Source: Avimonas intestinalis
GTDB taxonomy: Bacteria > Bacillota > Clostridia > Oscillospirales > Acutalibacteraceae
Direction of reading: 5' to 3'
Assembly: GCA_904380375.1 (NCBI GenBank)
Contig: CAJFID010000011.1
Location: forward strand, 1 to 64,000
Length of the DNA stretch: 64,000 bases
Program-made: the position numbers and the translations under genes
In this document: positions 16,507 through 27,120 of the stretch, piece by piece
How positions within the stretch are numbered: position 1 is the first letter of the stretch
Layout of the letters: each line of letters begins with the position of its first letter
The notes under the pieces: generated by a model
What the model was told of the DNA's origin: nothing
The model's database searches: none
What the model saw: the letters and a program-made list of their open reading frames with translations, nothing else

Positions 16507-16630
16507 CCCAGGCGGGACGCCATCCGCCGGCAAGGCGCCTTTCGCCTTCTATTCCGCCGATCTTCTCCATATGGATAATACAAATAGGGCGGATGGGCCG
16601 CCCTTCCAAGCCCAAGCAAAGGAGGCGGCG

Positions 16631-17851
16631 ATGCCGCATATGCCCTACAGAAAGGCCGATCAAAAAACCGCAAAGCAACGCGTTTTCCCCTCCCTGGAAG
16701 GCGCGGGGAGGCCGCGCCCATCCCGCAGGCGCTCTCGCGGGTACGCCTTCCGGCGTGCGATCTGTGCCGCCGCGTATTTTTGCCTCATAACCGCCCTTTT
16801 CCTATGCCAGGGAGTCTTGCCGGCTTCAGCGCAAGCGGAGGCGCTGCGCGTGGTATCCCTGGGCGATTCGATCGCCCGGGGATACGGGTGCGAGCCGGAG
16901 CAAGCCTACGGCCGCCTCCTGGCCGACAGCCTGCGGGAACGGTACGCCGGCAAGGGGATAGCCGTTTCTTTTGAAAACCTTGGGGTGGATGGGCAGGCCA
17001 GCGGCGAGCTGCTCGAGAGCGTCCAAAGCGGGCCGGCCGGAGCGGCGGCTGCCGAGGCAGATATCCTCACGGTCAGCATGGGCGGGAACGACCTGCTGCA
17101 GTATCTGAGCCTCAATCTCAACGAAACGCTGGGCACAGCGCCCGCCTCCTCCACCCCCGGCCAGGATTTCCTCCGCCGGCTTCAGCGGGAGGGCTGGCAG
17201 GCCCTGGGGGATCTGGCTGTCCGGCTGATGCAGAAGGCGCAGGACGGCAGCTTTGCTGCCGGGCTTTCCCAGGCGGCCGCGGCCTACCGGGAAAATATGC
17301 TCCGGCTTCTCGCGGCGATTTACGGGCAGAATCCGGACGTGCTGCTGGTGCTGACCACCATCCCCAATCCCGCCGCCGGCACCTGGATGGCAGAAACAGC
17401 GGACGGTCTGCTCCGGGAGTTCAACAAAGAAATCCGGACGGGCTTCGGGGACGGGCGGGTGCTGGTGGCCGACTGCGCGGCCGCCTTTGCGGAGTACGAG
17501 GGGCAGGAGGCGCTGAGCTTTACCTGCCTTGATTGGCGCCGGCCAGTAGCTTGGAGCGCCGACCCCCACCCCACCCCCGCCGGCCACCGCCTGATGGCGG
17601 AACGGCATCTGTCCGCCGTCAAAGAGCGGGCGGATGCCATGATTGCCGGATGGATGGCCTCCCGCACGGAAACGGGAGCAGCGGATACGGGGAAAGATCT
17701 CCTGGATGGGATTCCGGGCAAATCCCCGGGAGAAACGCCGGCCCGTCCTGCCGCCCTCTGGCTGGGCGCCGGCGCGGGGCTGGCGCTGGTAGGCGTTCTC
17801 CTTTTCCTTTGGCGCAGGAAACGGGGCGGCGGAACCCATGCCAATCCGTAA
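16631..17851 (+). CDS. Secreted membrane-anchored SGNH/GDSL hydrolase
   Basis: 406 residues from ATG 16631 (AAAGGAGG 5 nt upstream). A signal-type helix (about 50-70) is followed by a GDSL esterase/lipase fold: block I VSLGDSIARG (nucleophile Ser), block III MGGNDLL (oxyanion Gly/Asn) and block V DPHPTPAGH (Asp/His). Near the C-terminus a Pro-rich stretch, one transmembrane helix (WLGAGAGLALVGVLLFLWRR) and a basic tail anchor it, so the domain sits on the outer face. The likely role is a surface esterase acting on lipids or modified wall polysaccharide; the substrate is unknown. Confidence 0.85.
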   Translation: MPHMPYRKADQKTAKQRVFPSLEGAGRPRPSRRRSRGYAFRRAICAAAYFCLITALFLCQGVLPASAQAEALRVVSLGDSIARGYGCEPEQAYGRLLADSLRERYAGKGIAVSFENLGVDGQASGELLESVQSGPAGAAAAEADILTVSMGGNDLLQYLSLNLNETLGTAPASSTPGQDFLRRLQREGWQALGDLAVRLMQKAQDGSFAAGLSQAAAAYRENMLRLLAAIYGQNPDVLLVLTTIPNPAAGTWMAETADGLLREFNKEIRTGFGDGRVLVADCAAAFAEYEGQEALSFTCLDWRRPVAWSADPHPTPAGHRLMAERHLSAVKERADAMIAGWMASRTETGAADTGKDLLDGIPGKSPGETPARPAALWLGAGAGLALVGVLLFLWRRKRGGGTHANP

Positions 17852-17865
17852 CAGCGATCAAAGCC

Positions 17866-17921
17866 AAGGAAACCCGTAGGGACCGGGAAGCGTTTGCTTC
17901 CCGGTCCCTACGGGTTTCCTT
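17866..17921. terminator. Perfect 26-bp hairpin between convergent genes
   Basis: Left arm 17866-17891 and right arm 17896-17921 are perfect inverted copies around loop GTTT, beginning AAGGAAACCCGTAGGGACC and ending in TTTCCTT. Serves both convergent genes; unusually long and perfect for a terminator. Confidence 0.8.
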
Positions 17922-17934
17922 TATCAAGAGATTT

Positions 17935-18393
17935 CTATTTTTTTCGCCTGGAGCCCCGGCGCTGCTTCTCCCGGGCGAAATCCGCCGCCTCCCGCAGCCA
18001 GCCCCGCACCTGCTCGTCCACCTGGGACGGCTCCGCTAGGAGCATATGGTGGGTAAACCGGCCAGGATAGGGTTCGCTGACGGACAGGATCCGCGGATCC
18101 CTTTCAGGGCGGCCCAGGCCGAAGCTCAGCGCCAGGCACGGCTCCGGCCGCCCCTTTATCCGGCGCAATCCGCCTTGCCTGGGGTCCAGCGGGAGCCACA
18201 CAAAAGCAAATTGCAGGGGGCGGCACCCCTCCGAAGGGCCGATGCGGAACGCAATCTGGGTCTTCTGCACCGTCATAGAACCGCCCGGCCCGGCGGCTTG
18301 CCCAATCGCCTGCCGCACCGCTTCAAACAAGGGAAGCGCCCAAGGCGCCCCGGCAAAGAAACGATCGACCGCCAGCCGCTCTGCGTCTTCCAA
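17935..18393 (-). CDS. DUF5655 domain protein
   Basis: 152 residues from TTG 18393 (AAGGAGGG 7-8 nt upstream). The pattern LFEAVRQAIG ... MTVQKTQIAF ... LQFAFVWLPL, with the HHMLLAEPSQVDEQVRGWLR ending, is the DUF5655 layout as I recall it, a small alpha/beta domain also found at the end of DUF4287 proteins. Function unknown. It starts 32 nt after the ABC-F gene and is probably co-transcribed with it. The tail is Arg/Lys-rich (KQRRGSRRKK). Confidence 0.75.
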   Translation of the reverse strand: MEDAERLAVDRFFAGAPWALPLFEAVRQAIGQAAGPGGSMTVQKTQIAFRIGPSEGCRPLQFAFVWLPLDPRQGGLRRIKGRPEPCLALSFGLGRPERDPRILSVSEPYPGRFTHHMLLAEPSQVDEQVRGWLREAADFAREKQRRGSRRKK

Positions 18394-18425
18394 CGCCTTT
18401 CCCTCCTTGCTGCCCGCCGAAACGG

Positions 18426-20369
<1,944 letters not shown>

Positions 20370-20405
20370 ACAATTCCAATTCCTTTATACGTTCCGCCTT
20401 TTCGC

Positions 20406-21521
20406 TTAGCGGCTGAAATGCAGCAGCAGGAGCCAAAGGACCGCCGCTGCCAGCAGCCCTAGGCCGACCGCCGCCAGCACCTTGGCCGGGCTGACTGGGC
20501 TTTTTCCGGCCGCCTTGCCCGTCTCGCCGTTGATTAAGAAGCGGTATATTTTCTGTTTATAGGGATAGGACGCCATCCAGACCGGCAGGAGGATGTGCTT
20601 AAAGCGCACATCGGAAAAGCGGTGGTCATACTCCATATTCCGGTAGCAGTCGTAGCCGCAGGCCGCCTCAATCCGGGCCTGCATCTCCCGCTCCATCTCC
20701 GGGCGGACCTGGGCGAAGCCCTCCCCCAGCCCCACGTCGTACCGGCGGGCGCTGAAGCCCGCCAGATAGGCCGGATGGTACCGGCGCAGCACTTTGGTGC
20801 TGAAAGCGCCCAGCTTTTGCAGCAGGGACGGCTCCACCGCCGTTGAAGCGCAGGCCGCCCGGTCGTCAAACGTCAGGGTGAGGAAGCCGGAGACGGGATA
20901 CCAGCGGATCTTGGTGACGGTATAGGTCTGCGTCCGGCCGTTGACCCGGCGGGTGCGGGTGACAGTATACCGCCGGCCGCCCTGCCCCCGGTATCCAGTG
21001 TCAAGGCGGGCGTCATAGGTCCAGAAGGGCAGGTACACGCCGCTGATCCCTTCCGGGAGGCTGGCGGTGCGCTGAAAGTCCCTTGGCGCCCAAAAGCGTT
21101 TCCTGGCCCATTGGCGGAACAGGGCCTCGGCCTTCTTTTTGGATATCCGGAAAGGCATCAGGGTCTCGGGCAGGATGCCCCGGGTCTCCGCATCCTGCTG
21201 CACCACATAATGCCCGCCGCAAAAGGGGCAGCGCACCGTTACCGCCGCGCCGTCCACCACCATTTTGGCGCCGCAGCCGGTGCAGGCGACCGTCCTTCCC
21301 CCGACGGCATCCCAATCGGGCGCGCTGTATTCGTCCGTCTCGGGATTATACAGATATTCCGGCGCCTCCAGCTCGGGCGCGGGGATCGGCACGGTCCGCC
21401 CACACTGCCCGCACAGCAGGGCCTGGGTGTCCGGGTCAAAGGCCATCCGGGCCCCGCAGCCCGGGCAGGAAAAGCTGTCCGCCGCCGCGCGGGCAGCCGC
21501 TGGATTCTGATCTGCCGGCAT
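20406..21521 (-). CDS. YdjG-like zinc-ribbon membrane protein
   Basis: 371 residues. Two N-terminal zinc ribbons (CPGCG/CGQCG near 19-40; CTGCG/CPFCG near 80-102) lead into a long beta-rich region with GVYLPFWTYDA and repeated Tyr-Thr-Val strands, and one C-terminal membrane helix (VLAAVGLGLLAAAVLWLLLL). This resembles B. subtilis YdjG, which with YdjH anchors the SPFH protein YdjI and a PspA homologue at stressed membranes. The SPFH partner is the gene just upstream (57 nt gap). A GAGGAGG site precedes the ATG. No PspA homologue is visible in the window. Confidence 0.7.
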   Translation of the reverse strand: MPADQNPAAARAAADSFSCPGCGARMAFDPDTQALLCGQCGRTVPIPAPELEAPEYLYNPETDEYSAPDWDAVGGRTVACTGCGAKMVVDGAAVTVRCPFCGGHYVVQQDAETRGILPETLMPFRISKKKAEALFRQWARKRFWAPRDFQRTASLPEGISGVYLPFWTYDARLDTGYRGQGGRRYTVTRTRRVNGRTQTYTVTKIRWYPVSGFLTLTFDDRAACASTAVEPSLLQKLGAFSTKVLRRYHPAYLAGFSARRYDVGLGEGFAQVRPEMEREMQARIEAACGYDCYRNMEYDHRFSDVRFKHILLPVWMASYPYKQKIYRFLINGETGKAAGKSPVSPAKVLAAVGLGLLAAAVLWLLLLHFSR

Positions 21522-21578
21522 CGCCGATTCCTCCTCTTCCTCTCTTGCCGCCTTACCGCCGCGTCCACGCCTCCTGCG

Positions 21579-22694
21579 CTATGCCTGGGGCCGGGGCTCG
21601 CCGCAGCTGGAGCAGAATTTCCCCGTGACCTCCGCCCCGCACTTCGGGCAGGTCGCAGTCAGGCGGGTCCCGCAGGAGGAGCAGAACTTCGCGCCCGGCG
21701 CGGTTTCCGCCCCGCATTTCGGGCAGAGCGTGCCGGTCGGCTTGCCGCAGTGCGGGCAGAATTTGGCGCTCTCGTCCACCTCCTTGCCGCAGGAGGGGCA
21801 CGCCTTTTTTGCCGGGGCGGGAACCGCCGGCTGCGCGGCAAAGCTGCCGGCCATGGCCTGGCCCACCTGGGCCCCTGCGCCGAAGCCGACGCCCATCCCA
21901 GCAAAGCCGCCCGCCCCCTCGTTCTGGGCAAAGTCGCGGATTGCCTCCGCCGTCTGGTACTGGGTATAGCGGTTTAAGTCGCCCAGCACCCCCATCGAGG
22001 TCCGCTTGTCAATCGCCTTTTCCACATTCTCGGGCAGGGAAATGTTCTCGACAATCAGCTTTTGCAGCTCCAGCCCCATCTCCCCGAAGCTGGCCTGCAT
22101 CCTCTTGCGCACCTCGGCGCCGATTTCGTCGTATTGGGAGGCGATGTCAATGGCCGGGATCTGTTTTTCGCCCAGCACATCGGACAGGCAGGAAACAATT
22201 TGCCGGCGGAGATAGCCGGTCAGCTCGTGGGTGGTAAAGGCGGACAGGGTGCCGAAAATCTGGCGCAGGAATACCTCCGGCCGGGTCACACGGTAGGAAT
22301 ACGCGCCGTAAGCCTGTAGGCGGATCATGCCGAATTCCGCGTCCCGCATCAGCACCGGGTTTGACGTGCCCCATTTTTGATCGGTGATCAGGGTGGTGGC
22401 GATAAAATATACCTCCGCCTTAAAGGGGGATTTGAAACCGTACGGCCAGGATTTCAGCTTGGTGAGCAGCGGCAGGTTGCCGGTCTCCAGCTCATACCGC
22501 CCGGGGCCGAAAATATCCGCGATCACGCCTTCGTTGACAAAAACGGCGCACTGCCCCTCCCGCACGGTGAGGCTCGCCCCCATTTTGATCTCGTTATCCT
22601 GCGTGGGGAAGCGGAACACCACCACGTCACGCGGCAGATCCGTCGCTTCAATGACGTCAATAACCTGGCCCTTGATAAAATCAAACAACCCCAT
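21579..22694 (-). CDS. SPFH (YdjI/COG4260-like) protein with three C-terminal zinc ribbons
   Basis: 371 residues from ATG 22694 (GGGAGG upstream). Residues about 25-240 are an SPFH/band-7 domain of the virion core protein type (MGLFDFIKGQ start; EGQCAVFVNEGVIADIFGPG). A Gly/Ala-rich linker follows, then six CxxC pairs forming three zinc ribbons (CPSCG/CPHCG, CPKCG/CSSCG, CPKCG/CSSCG). SPFH proteins form large membrane-associated rings; COG4260 members take part in envelope stress responses with PspA. There is no transmembrane helix, so it probably relies on the zinc-ribbon membrane protein encoded next for localisation (inference). Confidence 0.85.
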   Translation of the reverse strand: MGLFDFIKGQVIDVIEATDLPRDVVVFRFPTQDNEIKMGASLTVREGQCAVFVNEGVIADIFGPGRYELETGNLPLLTKLKSWPYGFKSPFKAEVYFIATTLITDQKWGTSNPVLMRDAEFGMIRLQAYGAYSYRVTRPEVFLRQIFGTLSAFTTHELTGYLRRQIVSCLSDVLGEKQIPAIDIASQYDEIGAEVRKRMQASFGEMGLELQKLIVENISLPENVEKAIDKRTSMGVLGDLNRYTQYQTAEAIRDFAQNEGAGGFAGMGVGFGAGAQVGQAMAGSFAAQPAVPAPAKKACPSCGKEVDESAKFCPHCGKPTGTLCPKCGAETAPGAKFCSSCGTRLTATCPKCGAEVTGKFCSSCGEPRPQA

Positions 22695-22878
22695 ACGGCT
22701 TTCCTCCCATTCTCTCCCATGCGCTCTTGTTCCGACCGACCAGCCTGCCCGCGCGCAGACTATGCCGTACCGCGCCGAGCGGCGGCGGAAATCCCCGGCA
22801 AAGCAGGCGCTGGCGATTCGCTGCTTCATTATACCAAGAATTCCGCCCGGTTTCAATGGCTGGCGGCGGAAAAGCGGT

Positions 22879-22907
22879 TTGCATGAGGCGCGCAAATATG
22901 GTACGAT
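22879..22907 (+). promoter_or_regulatory. Promoter of the Cys-rich protein-GNAT pair
   Basis: TTGCAT (22879-22884), 17-nt spacer, TACGAT (22902-22907), 48 nt before the start codon at 22956. Confidence 0.65.
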
Positions 22908-22955
22908 AGGGATAATCGTGCCGCCGGCCGGCGGCGGAAGGGGGAAACAACGCCC

Positions 22956-23336
22956 ATGCGCGTGATCAATATCGGCGGCGACGCCTACCTGTATCCGGAA
23001 GGGATTTATTCCATGGAGGATTTCGTCGCCTTTGTCAACCTGAGCGGGAACAAATTTGTCCGGATGCGGTGCCTGTACTCGGACAACTGCGTGCCGCCCT
23101 ACTTTGTGCGGGAGGACTGCGGCACCTGCTACGTCAACTTCTCCGCCGTCCCGATGATGGAGGAAGCGGAGATCACCCTCCTGTCCCGGGAGGAATACGA
23201 CGCCCGGCTGCGGGAGGTACTGCCCCACTGCTGCCAGGGCTGCGTGGATTTTGACGAAAACGAGGACGATATTTTAGAGGGGCGGCGCAACTACGTCGGT
23301 CTTGACGGCTATTGCCCCTATTACCAGGCATACTAG
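22956..23336 (+). CDS. Conserved Cys-rich small protein, unknown
   Basis: 126 residues with nine Cys, several paired (EDCGTCYVN, HCCQGCVDF), suggesting metal binding or redox activity. The opening RVINIGGDAYLYPEGIYSME looks like a compact alpha/beta start. No family recognised. It has its own promoter, a GGGGGAAAC-type site and is followed after 11 nt by a GNAT gene, so the two are probably co-transcribed. Confidence 0.7.
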   Translation: MRVINIGGDAYLYPEGIYSMEDFVAFVNLSGNKFVRMRCLYSDNCVPPYFVREDCGTCYVNFSAVPMMEEAEITLLSREEYDARLREVLPHCCQGCVDFDENEDDILEGRRNYVGLDGYCPYYQAY

Positions 23337-23347
23337 GAGGAGCGGCC

Positions 23348-23911
23348 ATGACGGAAAAGCCGGTCGACGCCTTTGTGTCCGCGGCCCCGCGGGACATCCC
23401 GCCGGTGACGCTGCGCCCTTACCGGCCGGAGGACTGCCCGGCGCTGCTGGCCGTATTTTACCGCGCGGTTCACGAGGCGGAACCGGGGCACGCTGCCTGC
23501 CGGGACGCGTACAGCCGCGCCCAGCGGGACGCCTGGGCGCCGCTCCTGGCTGGGAGGAAGGCCGCCGAACGGGAATCCGCCTGGGCGGCCTCCCTGGCTG
23601 CCCATACGACGCTGGTGGCGGAGGAAGGCGAAACAGGCGCCCCCGTCGGCTTTGCCGACCTGGACGTGAAACAGGGGTACCTGGACCGGCTCTACGTCCT
23701 GCCCGTTTTCCGCGGGCACGGGATCGCTTCGGCCCTTGCGGAAGCCCTGGAACAGGCCGCCCGCGCCGCCGGCCGGACGCGGATCTTCACCCACGCCTCG
23801 CTGACCGCCCGCCCCTTCTTTGAGCGGCGCGGCTACCGGATCGTCCGGCGGCAGACAGTGGAACGCCTGGGCGTGCAAATGGAAAACCTGGTCATGGAAA
23901 AGGGGCTGTAG
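23348..23911 (+). CDS. GNAT family N-acetyltransferase
   Basis: 187 residues from ATG 23348 (GGAGGAG upstream). Acetyl-CoA binding motif A reads LYVLPVFRGHGIASALAEAL, preceded by GFADLDVKQGYLDRLYV. The C-terminal SLTARPFFERRGYRIVRRQT matches the YafP-like group. The acceptor is unknown. Probably in one unit with the Cys-rich protein and closed by the next terminator. Confidence 0.85.
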   Translation: MTEKPVDAFVSAAPRDIPPVTLRPYRPEDCPALLAVFYRAVHEAEPGHAACRDAYSRAQRDAWAPLLAGRKAAERESAWAASLAAHTTLVAEEGETGAPVGFADLDVKQGYLDRLYVLPVFRGHGIASALAEALEQAARAAGRTRIFTHASLTARPFFERRGYRIVRRQTVERLGVQMENLVMEKGL

Positions 23912-23978
23912 CCGTCTATCCCTCCCCGCTGCCGGCCGGATGCGCCCTAAGACGGCGCCGGCCAGCCTTTCCCCAATG

Positions 23979-24007
23979 AAAAAGGGCCGGCGGAACCGGC
24001 CCTTTTT
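23979..24007. terminator. Terminator after the GNAT gene
   Basis: AAAAAGGGCCGG, loop CGGAA, CCGGCCCTTTTT. A compact intrinsic terminator. Confidence 0.9.
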
Positions 24008-24009
24008 CT

Positions 24010-24363
24010 GTGCGGCCCCGATGAGGGAACCGCTGCGCTGTCTTGGCGCGAAGCGCGCCGGGCCGCGTGCCCGCCGCTCAAGGGATCATCCCGCCGTCCG
24101 GCTGCGGACGGGGAAGACGGGCGGCCACGCCGTTAACGCCGCTGAGGCGGCCGGGAATCAGCCCGCCGGGGCGGATCCCGGCCTCGCTTTGCCGAAGCTG
24201 CTGAGTACCCAAAAGCGAACGGCCGCATCGCAGGCCCCGGATGGGGTATGCCGCGCATTGCCCTGGGCTCCCGGCCGGGATCCGCCGGCGTTTGCGATTT
24301 CCCTACCACCGCAGCTCGCCGTCCGTAAAACGGCAGCCATCAACCGTGAGGGAGGAACCCTGT
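24010..24363. other. Gene-free structured region upstream of yfhO
   Basis: No gene seen in ~350 bp. GGCGGATCCCGGCC (24170-24183) is exactly inverted at 24273-24286, and inside it TCGCTTT and AAAGCGA arms can pair, so a long nested stem can form. No known riboswitch core was recognised. May be the 5' leader of yfhO. Confidence 0.5.
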
Positions 24364-27120
24364 ATGCTTCATCACCCGGCCCCGCCCCCGGAGGCTTGCC
24401 CTCCCGCAGCGCCGATCCCGCCGTCCCTCCGCCGGGGCCGGAAAGGCTTGGCCGCTGTGGGAGGGCCGCTGGCCGCCTTCTTCCTAACCGGAGCGGTATG
24501 GGCTGCCGTGCTGATCCTCTTTCAGGCCGCGCCCTTTGGGGAGCGATCCCTGCTGATCACCGACCTGGCGCAGCAGTATATCGAATACCATACCGCCTTG
24601 TACGACGCGGTTCGGGACGGCGGGAGCCTGCTGTACACCTGGAACGGCGGGCTGGGGATGAACTTCGTCGGCCTGTTTGCCTATTATCTTGCCAGCCCGT
24701 TTACCGGGCTGATCCTGTTCTTTCCCCGGGCGCTGCTGCCGGAAGCGGTGCTGCTGATCCTTTCCCTCAAGCTCTGCGGCTCCGCGCTGACTATGGCGGT
24801 CTTCCTGCGGCAGGGCGCGGGGATCCGGGGAGCGGCAGGCCCGCTTTTTGCCGCTTTTTATGCCCTATCCGGCTACACGGCCGCGTTTTTCTTCAACCTG
24901 ATGTGGTTTGACGCGGTCCTCCTGCTGCCGCTGGTGCTGCTGGGGGTGCGGCATCTGGCGGATACCGGACGGATCGCCCCGCTTGCCGCCGCCTATGCGG
25001 TGCTCTTCCTGTCCAATTATTATACCGCGTACATGGCCGGCGTTTTCAGCCTGCTGTTCCTGCTGGCCCTTTGCTATGCCCGGGGCGAGGCCCTGCGAGA
25101 CGGCCTGCGCCGGGTCCTCCGCCTGGCAGGCGCTGCCGCGATCGCCGCGGGGCTGGGGGCGATTCTCCTTCTTCCCGCCTATCTGGCGCTGCGGGAAGGC
25201 CAGGGCGGCGCCGGGCTGGCGCTGGGCGGCCTCAGCCTTGCAGTGGATCCCCTGACCTTGCTGAGCAAGTTCTCCTTCGGCGCCTACGATTCCGTCACCG
25301 GCACCGGGACGCCGAACCTGTACTGCGGGATCCTGGTGATGGGGCTGCTGCCGGCTTGCCTCCTCCACCGCGGGATCCCCCGGAGGGAAAAAATCGCCGG
25401 CGGGGCGCTCGCCGGCCTGCTGCTGCTCTGCATGATGGTGACCCCGCTGAATATCCTTTGGCACGGCGGCCAGCCGCCGGTCTGGTTTCCCGGCCGGTAC
25501 GCCTTCTGCCTGCTATTCCTTCTCGTTGCAGCGGCGGCACGGGCCTTTTCCCGGCCGCAGGGGCTGGCGCGCTGGCATATCCTGGCCGGCTTCGGCTTTT
25601 CCGCCGTGCTGATGCTGGCCGCCAAGCTCCCCGACTGGCTCTTCCCGGAAATGGCCGTCCCCTTCCCCGGGCGGCTGGCGGCCACCTTACTGCTGCTCGC
25701 CCTGTATGCCGCCCTCCTGCTGCTGTACAAGGGCAAGCGGCGCTTTGTAAAAAACGCCGCGCTGGCGCTTTTGTCTCTGGCCGTGCCGCTGGAGCTGGCG
25801 GGCAACACGCTGGACGTCCTCCACTCGCTGGACGAGGAGCTGGGATTTCAGGCGCGCAGCACCTTCGCGTCCTATCTGGAAAAGACGGAAAAGCAGGCCG
25901 GGCAGGTCGCGGCGCTTACCCGTGAAGAGGGGGCGGCCGGGGCTTTTTACCGGGTTGAGGACCGCACCCCCTACAATCCCAACGACGGGCTGGTCCGCGG
26001 CTTGCCCGCGCTCAGCCACTACAGCTCGCTGTCCCGGCGGGAAACCTTCCGCTTTCTAAAGAACCTGGGGCTCGCCGTCTCCTCCGGGGATAAGCTGTTG
26101 CGGTACGGCGGCTCCACCTCGGCACTTGATGCGATACTCGGCGTACGGGCGGTGTTCGCGCCGCAGGAGCTCCGCCCCGGGATGCAGCCGGCCGGATGGG
26201 GCAGCGGGCTGAGCGAGGCCCTGTGGATCAACCGCAATGCCCTCCCCCTGGCTTATTTCGCGGACAAGGCCGTGCTTTCCCTTCCCGCCGAGGCGAAGGA
26301 GGGGCCTTTCGCCCTGCAAAACGCTTTGTTTGCCGGGCTGGGCGGGGAGGCGTGGGAGGACGCCCTCTTCTACCGCCCTCTCTCCGCGGAAATCCGCTGC
26401 GTCGGGGGCGCGATGGCGCCGCTGAAAGAGCCGGAATCGTCCTCGGCGCCCTTGACGACCGCGGTTTCCGTGACAGAGGACGGCGCCCGCCTAGAAATCG
26501 CCATAGAAAACCCGGACAGGCAGCATGTCCTCCTCTATTTGGCGAACACCCTTCCGGAAAATTCCCCGGTCTATGTGAACGACTGGCCGCTCAACGGCTA
26601 TGGCGAATGGATAGTCCGCGGGGTCATAGACCTGGGGGAACAGCCGGCCGGCACCGTCAAGGTTTCCATCCCCCTGCCGGAGAGCGGCGGTGAAATCGGC
26701 GAGGTATGGGCCGCCGGCTTCGATCAATCGCTGTTCGATTCCTTGATTGCCGCGCTGCGGCAGGGGACGCCCTCCCAGCTGGAGGTCACCGGCACGGAGG
26801 TTTCGGCGGAGATCACCGCGCCAAGGGATGGCCTGCTCTTCACGTCCATTCCCTGCGACGAGGGCTGGACCGCTTGGGTGGACGGGGAACCGGTTGCGGT
26901 AGAAAATGTGGCGGAGGCGTTTCTCTGCATCCCCGTCAGCGAAGGCACGCACCAAGTCACCCTCCGCTTTTTTCCAAAGGGTCTGGCGGCCGGCGCGGCC
27001 GTAAGCGGGCTGACCGCCCTGCTCTGCGCGGCGGCGGCCCTTTGGCGGCGCCGGCAAAAAAAGCGGGCGCCGGCGGATCCGGATATCCCCTCGGCGTATT
27101 TTACCGGCGGTCAAAGATAG
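24364..27120 (+). CDS. yfhO: YfhO family membrane protein (predicted glycosyltransferase)
   Basis: 918 residues from ATG 24364 (GGGAGG 8 nt upstream). The N-terminal ~540 residues hold about a dozen membrane helices. The first loop after helix 1 carries LLITDLAQQYIEYHTALYDA, where YfhO proteins keep their acidic GT-C-type motif; GGLGMNFVGLFAYYLASPFT follows. A large beta-rich extracytoplasmic part (about 550-890) and a last helix complete it. In Bacillus YfhO is linked to glycosylation of lipoteichoic acid or related polymers; a cell-envelope sugar transfer role is inferred here. The 3' end overlaps the convergent XRE gene by 10 bp. Confidence 0.88.
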   Translation: MLHHPAPPPEACPPAAPIPPSLRRGRKGLAAVGGPLAAFFLTGAVWAAVLILFQAAPFGERSLLITDLAQQYIEYHTALYDAVRDGGSLLYTWNGGLGMNFVGLFAYYLASPFTGLILFFPRALLPEAVLLILSLKLCGSALTMAVFLRQGAGIRGAAGPLFAAFYALSGYTAAFFFNLMWFDAVLLLPLVLLGVRHLADTGRIAPLAAAYAVLFLSNYYTAYMAGVFSLLFLLALCYARGEALRDGLRRVLRLAGAAAIAAGLGAILLLPAYLALREGQGGAGLALGGLSLAVDPLTLLSKFSFGAYDSVTGTGTPNLYCGILVMGLLPACLLHRGIPRREKIAGGALAGLLLLCMMVTPLNILWHGGQPPVWFPGRYAFCLLFLLVAAAARAFSRPQGLARWHILAGFGFSAVLMLAAKLPDWLFPEMAVPFPGRLAATLLLLALYAALLLLYKGKRRFVKNAALALLSLAVPLELAGNTLDVLHSLDEELGFQARSTFASYLEKTEKQAGQVAALTREEGAAGAFYRVEDRTPYNPNDGLVRGLPALSHYSSLSRRETFRFLKNLGLAVSSGDKLLRYGGSTSALDAILGVRAVFAPQELRPGMQPAGWGSGLSEALWINRNALPLAYFADKAVLSLPAEAKEGPFALQNALFAGLGGEAWEDALFYRPLSAEIRCVGGAMAPLKEPESSSAPLTTAVSVTEDGARLEIAIENPDRQHVLLYLANTLPENSPVYVNDWPLNGYGEWIVRGVIDLGEQPAGTVKVSIPLPESGGEIGEVWAAGFDQSLFDSLIAALRQGTPSQLEVTGTEVSAEITAPRDGLLFTSIPCDEGWTAWVDGEPVAVENVAEAFLCIPVSEGTHQVTLRFFPKGLAAGAAVSGLTALLCAAAALWRRRQKKRAPADPDIPSAYFTGGQR

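Noticed and set aside
24158..24343. 61-residue minus-strand frame upstream of yfhO
   Set aside because: Composition-driven, no ribosome binding site, lies in the structured leader.
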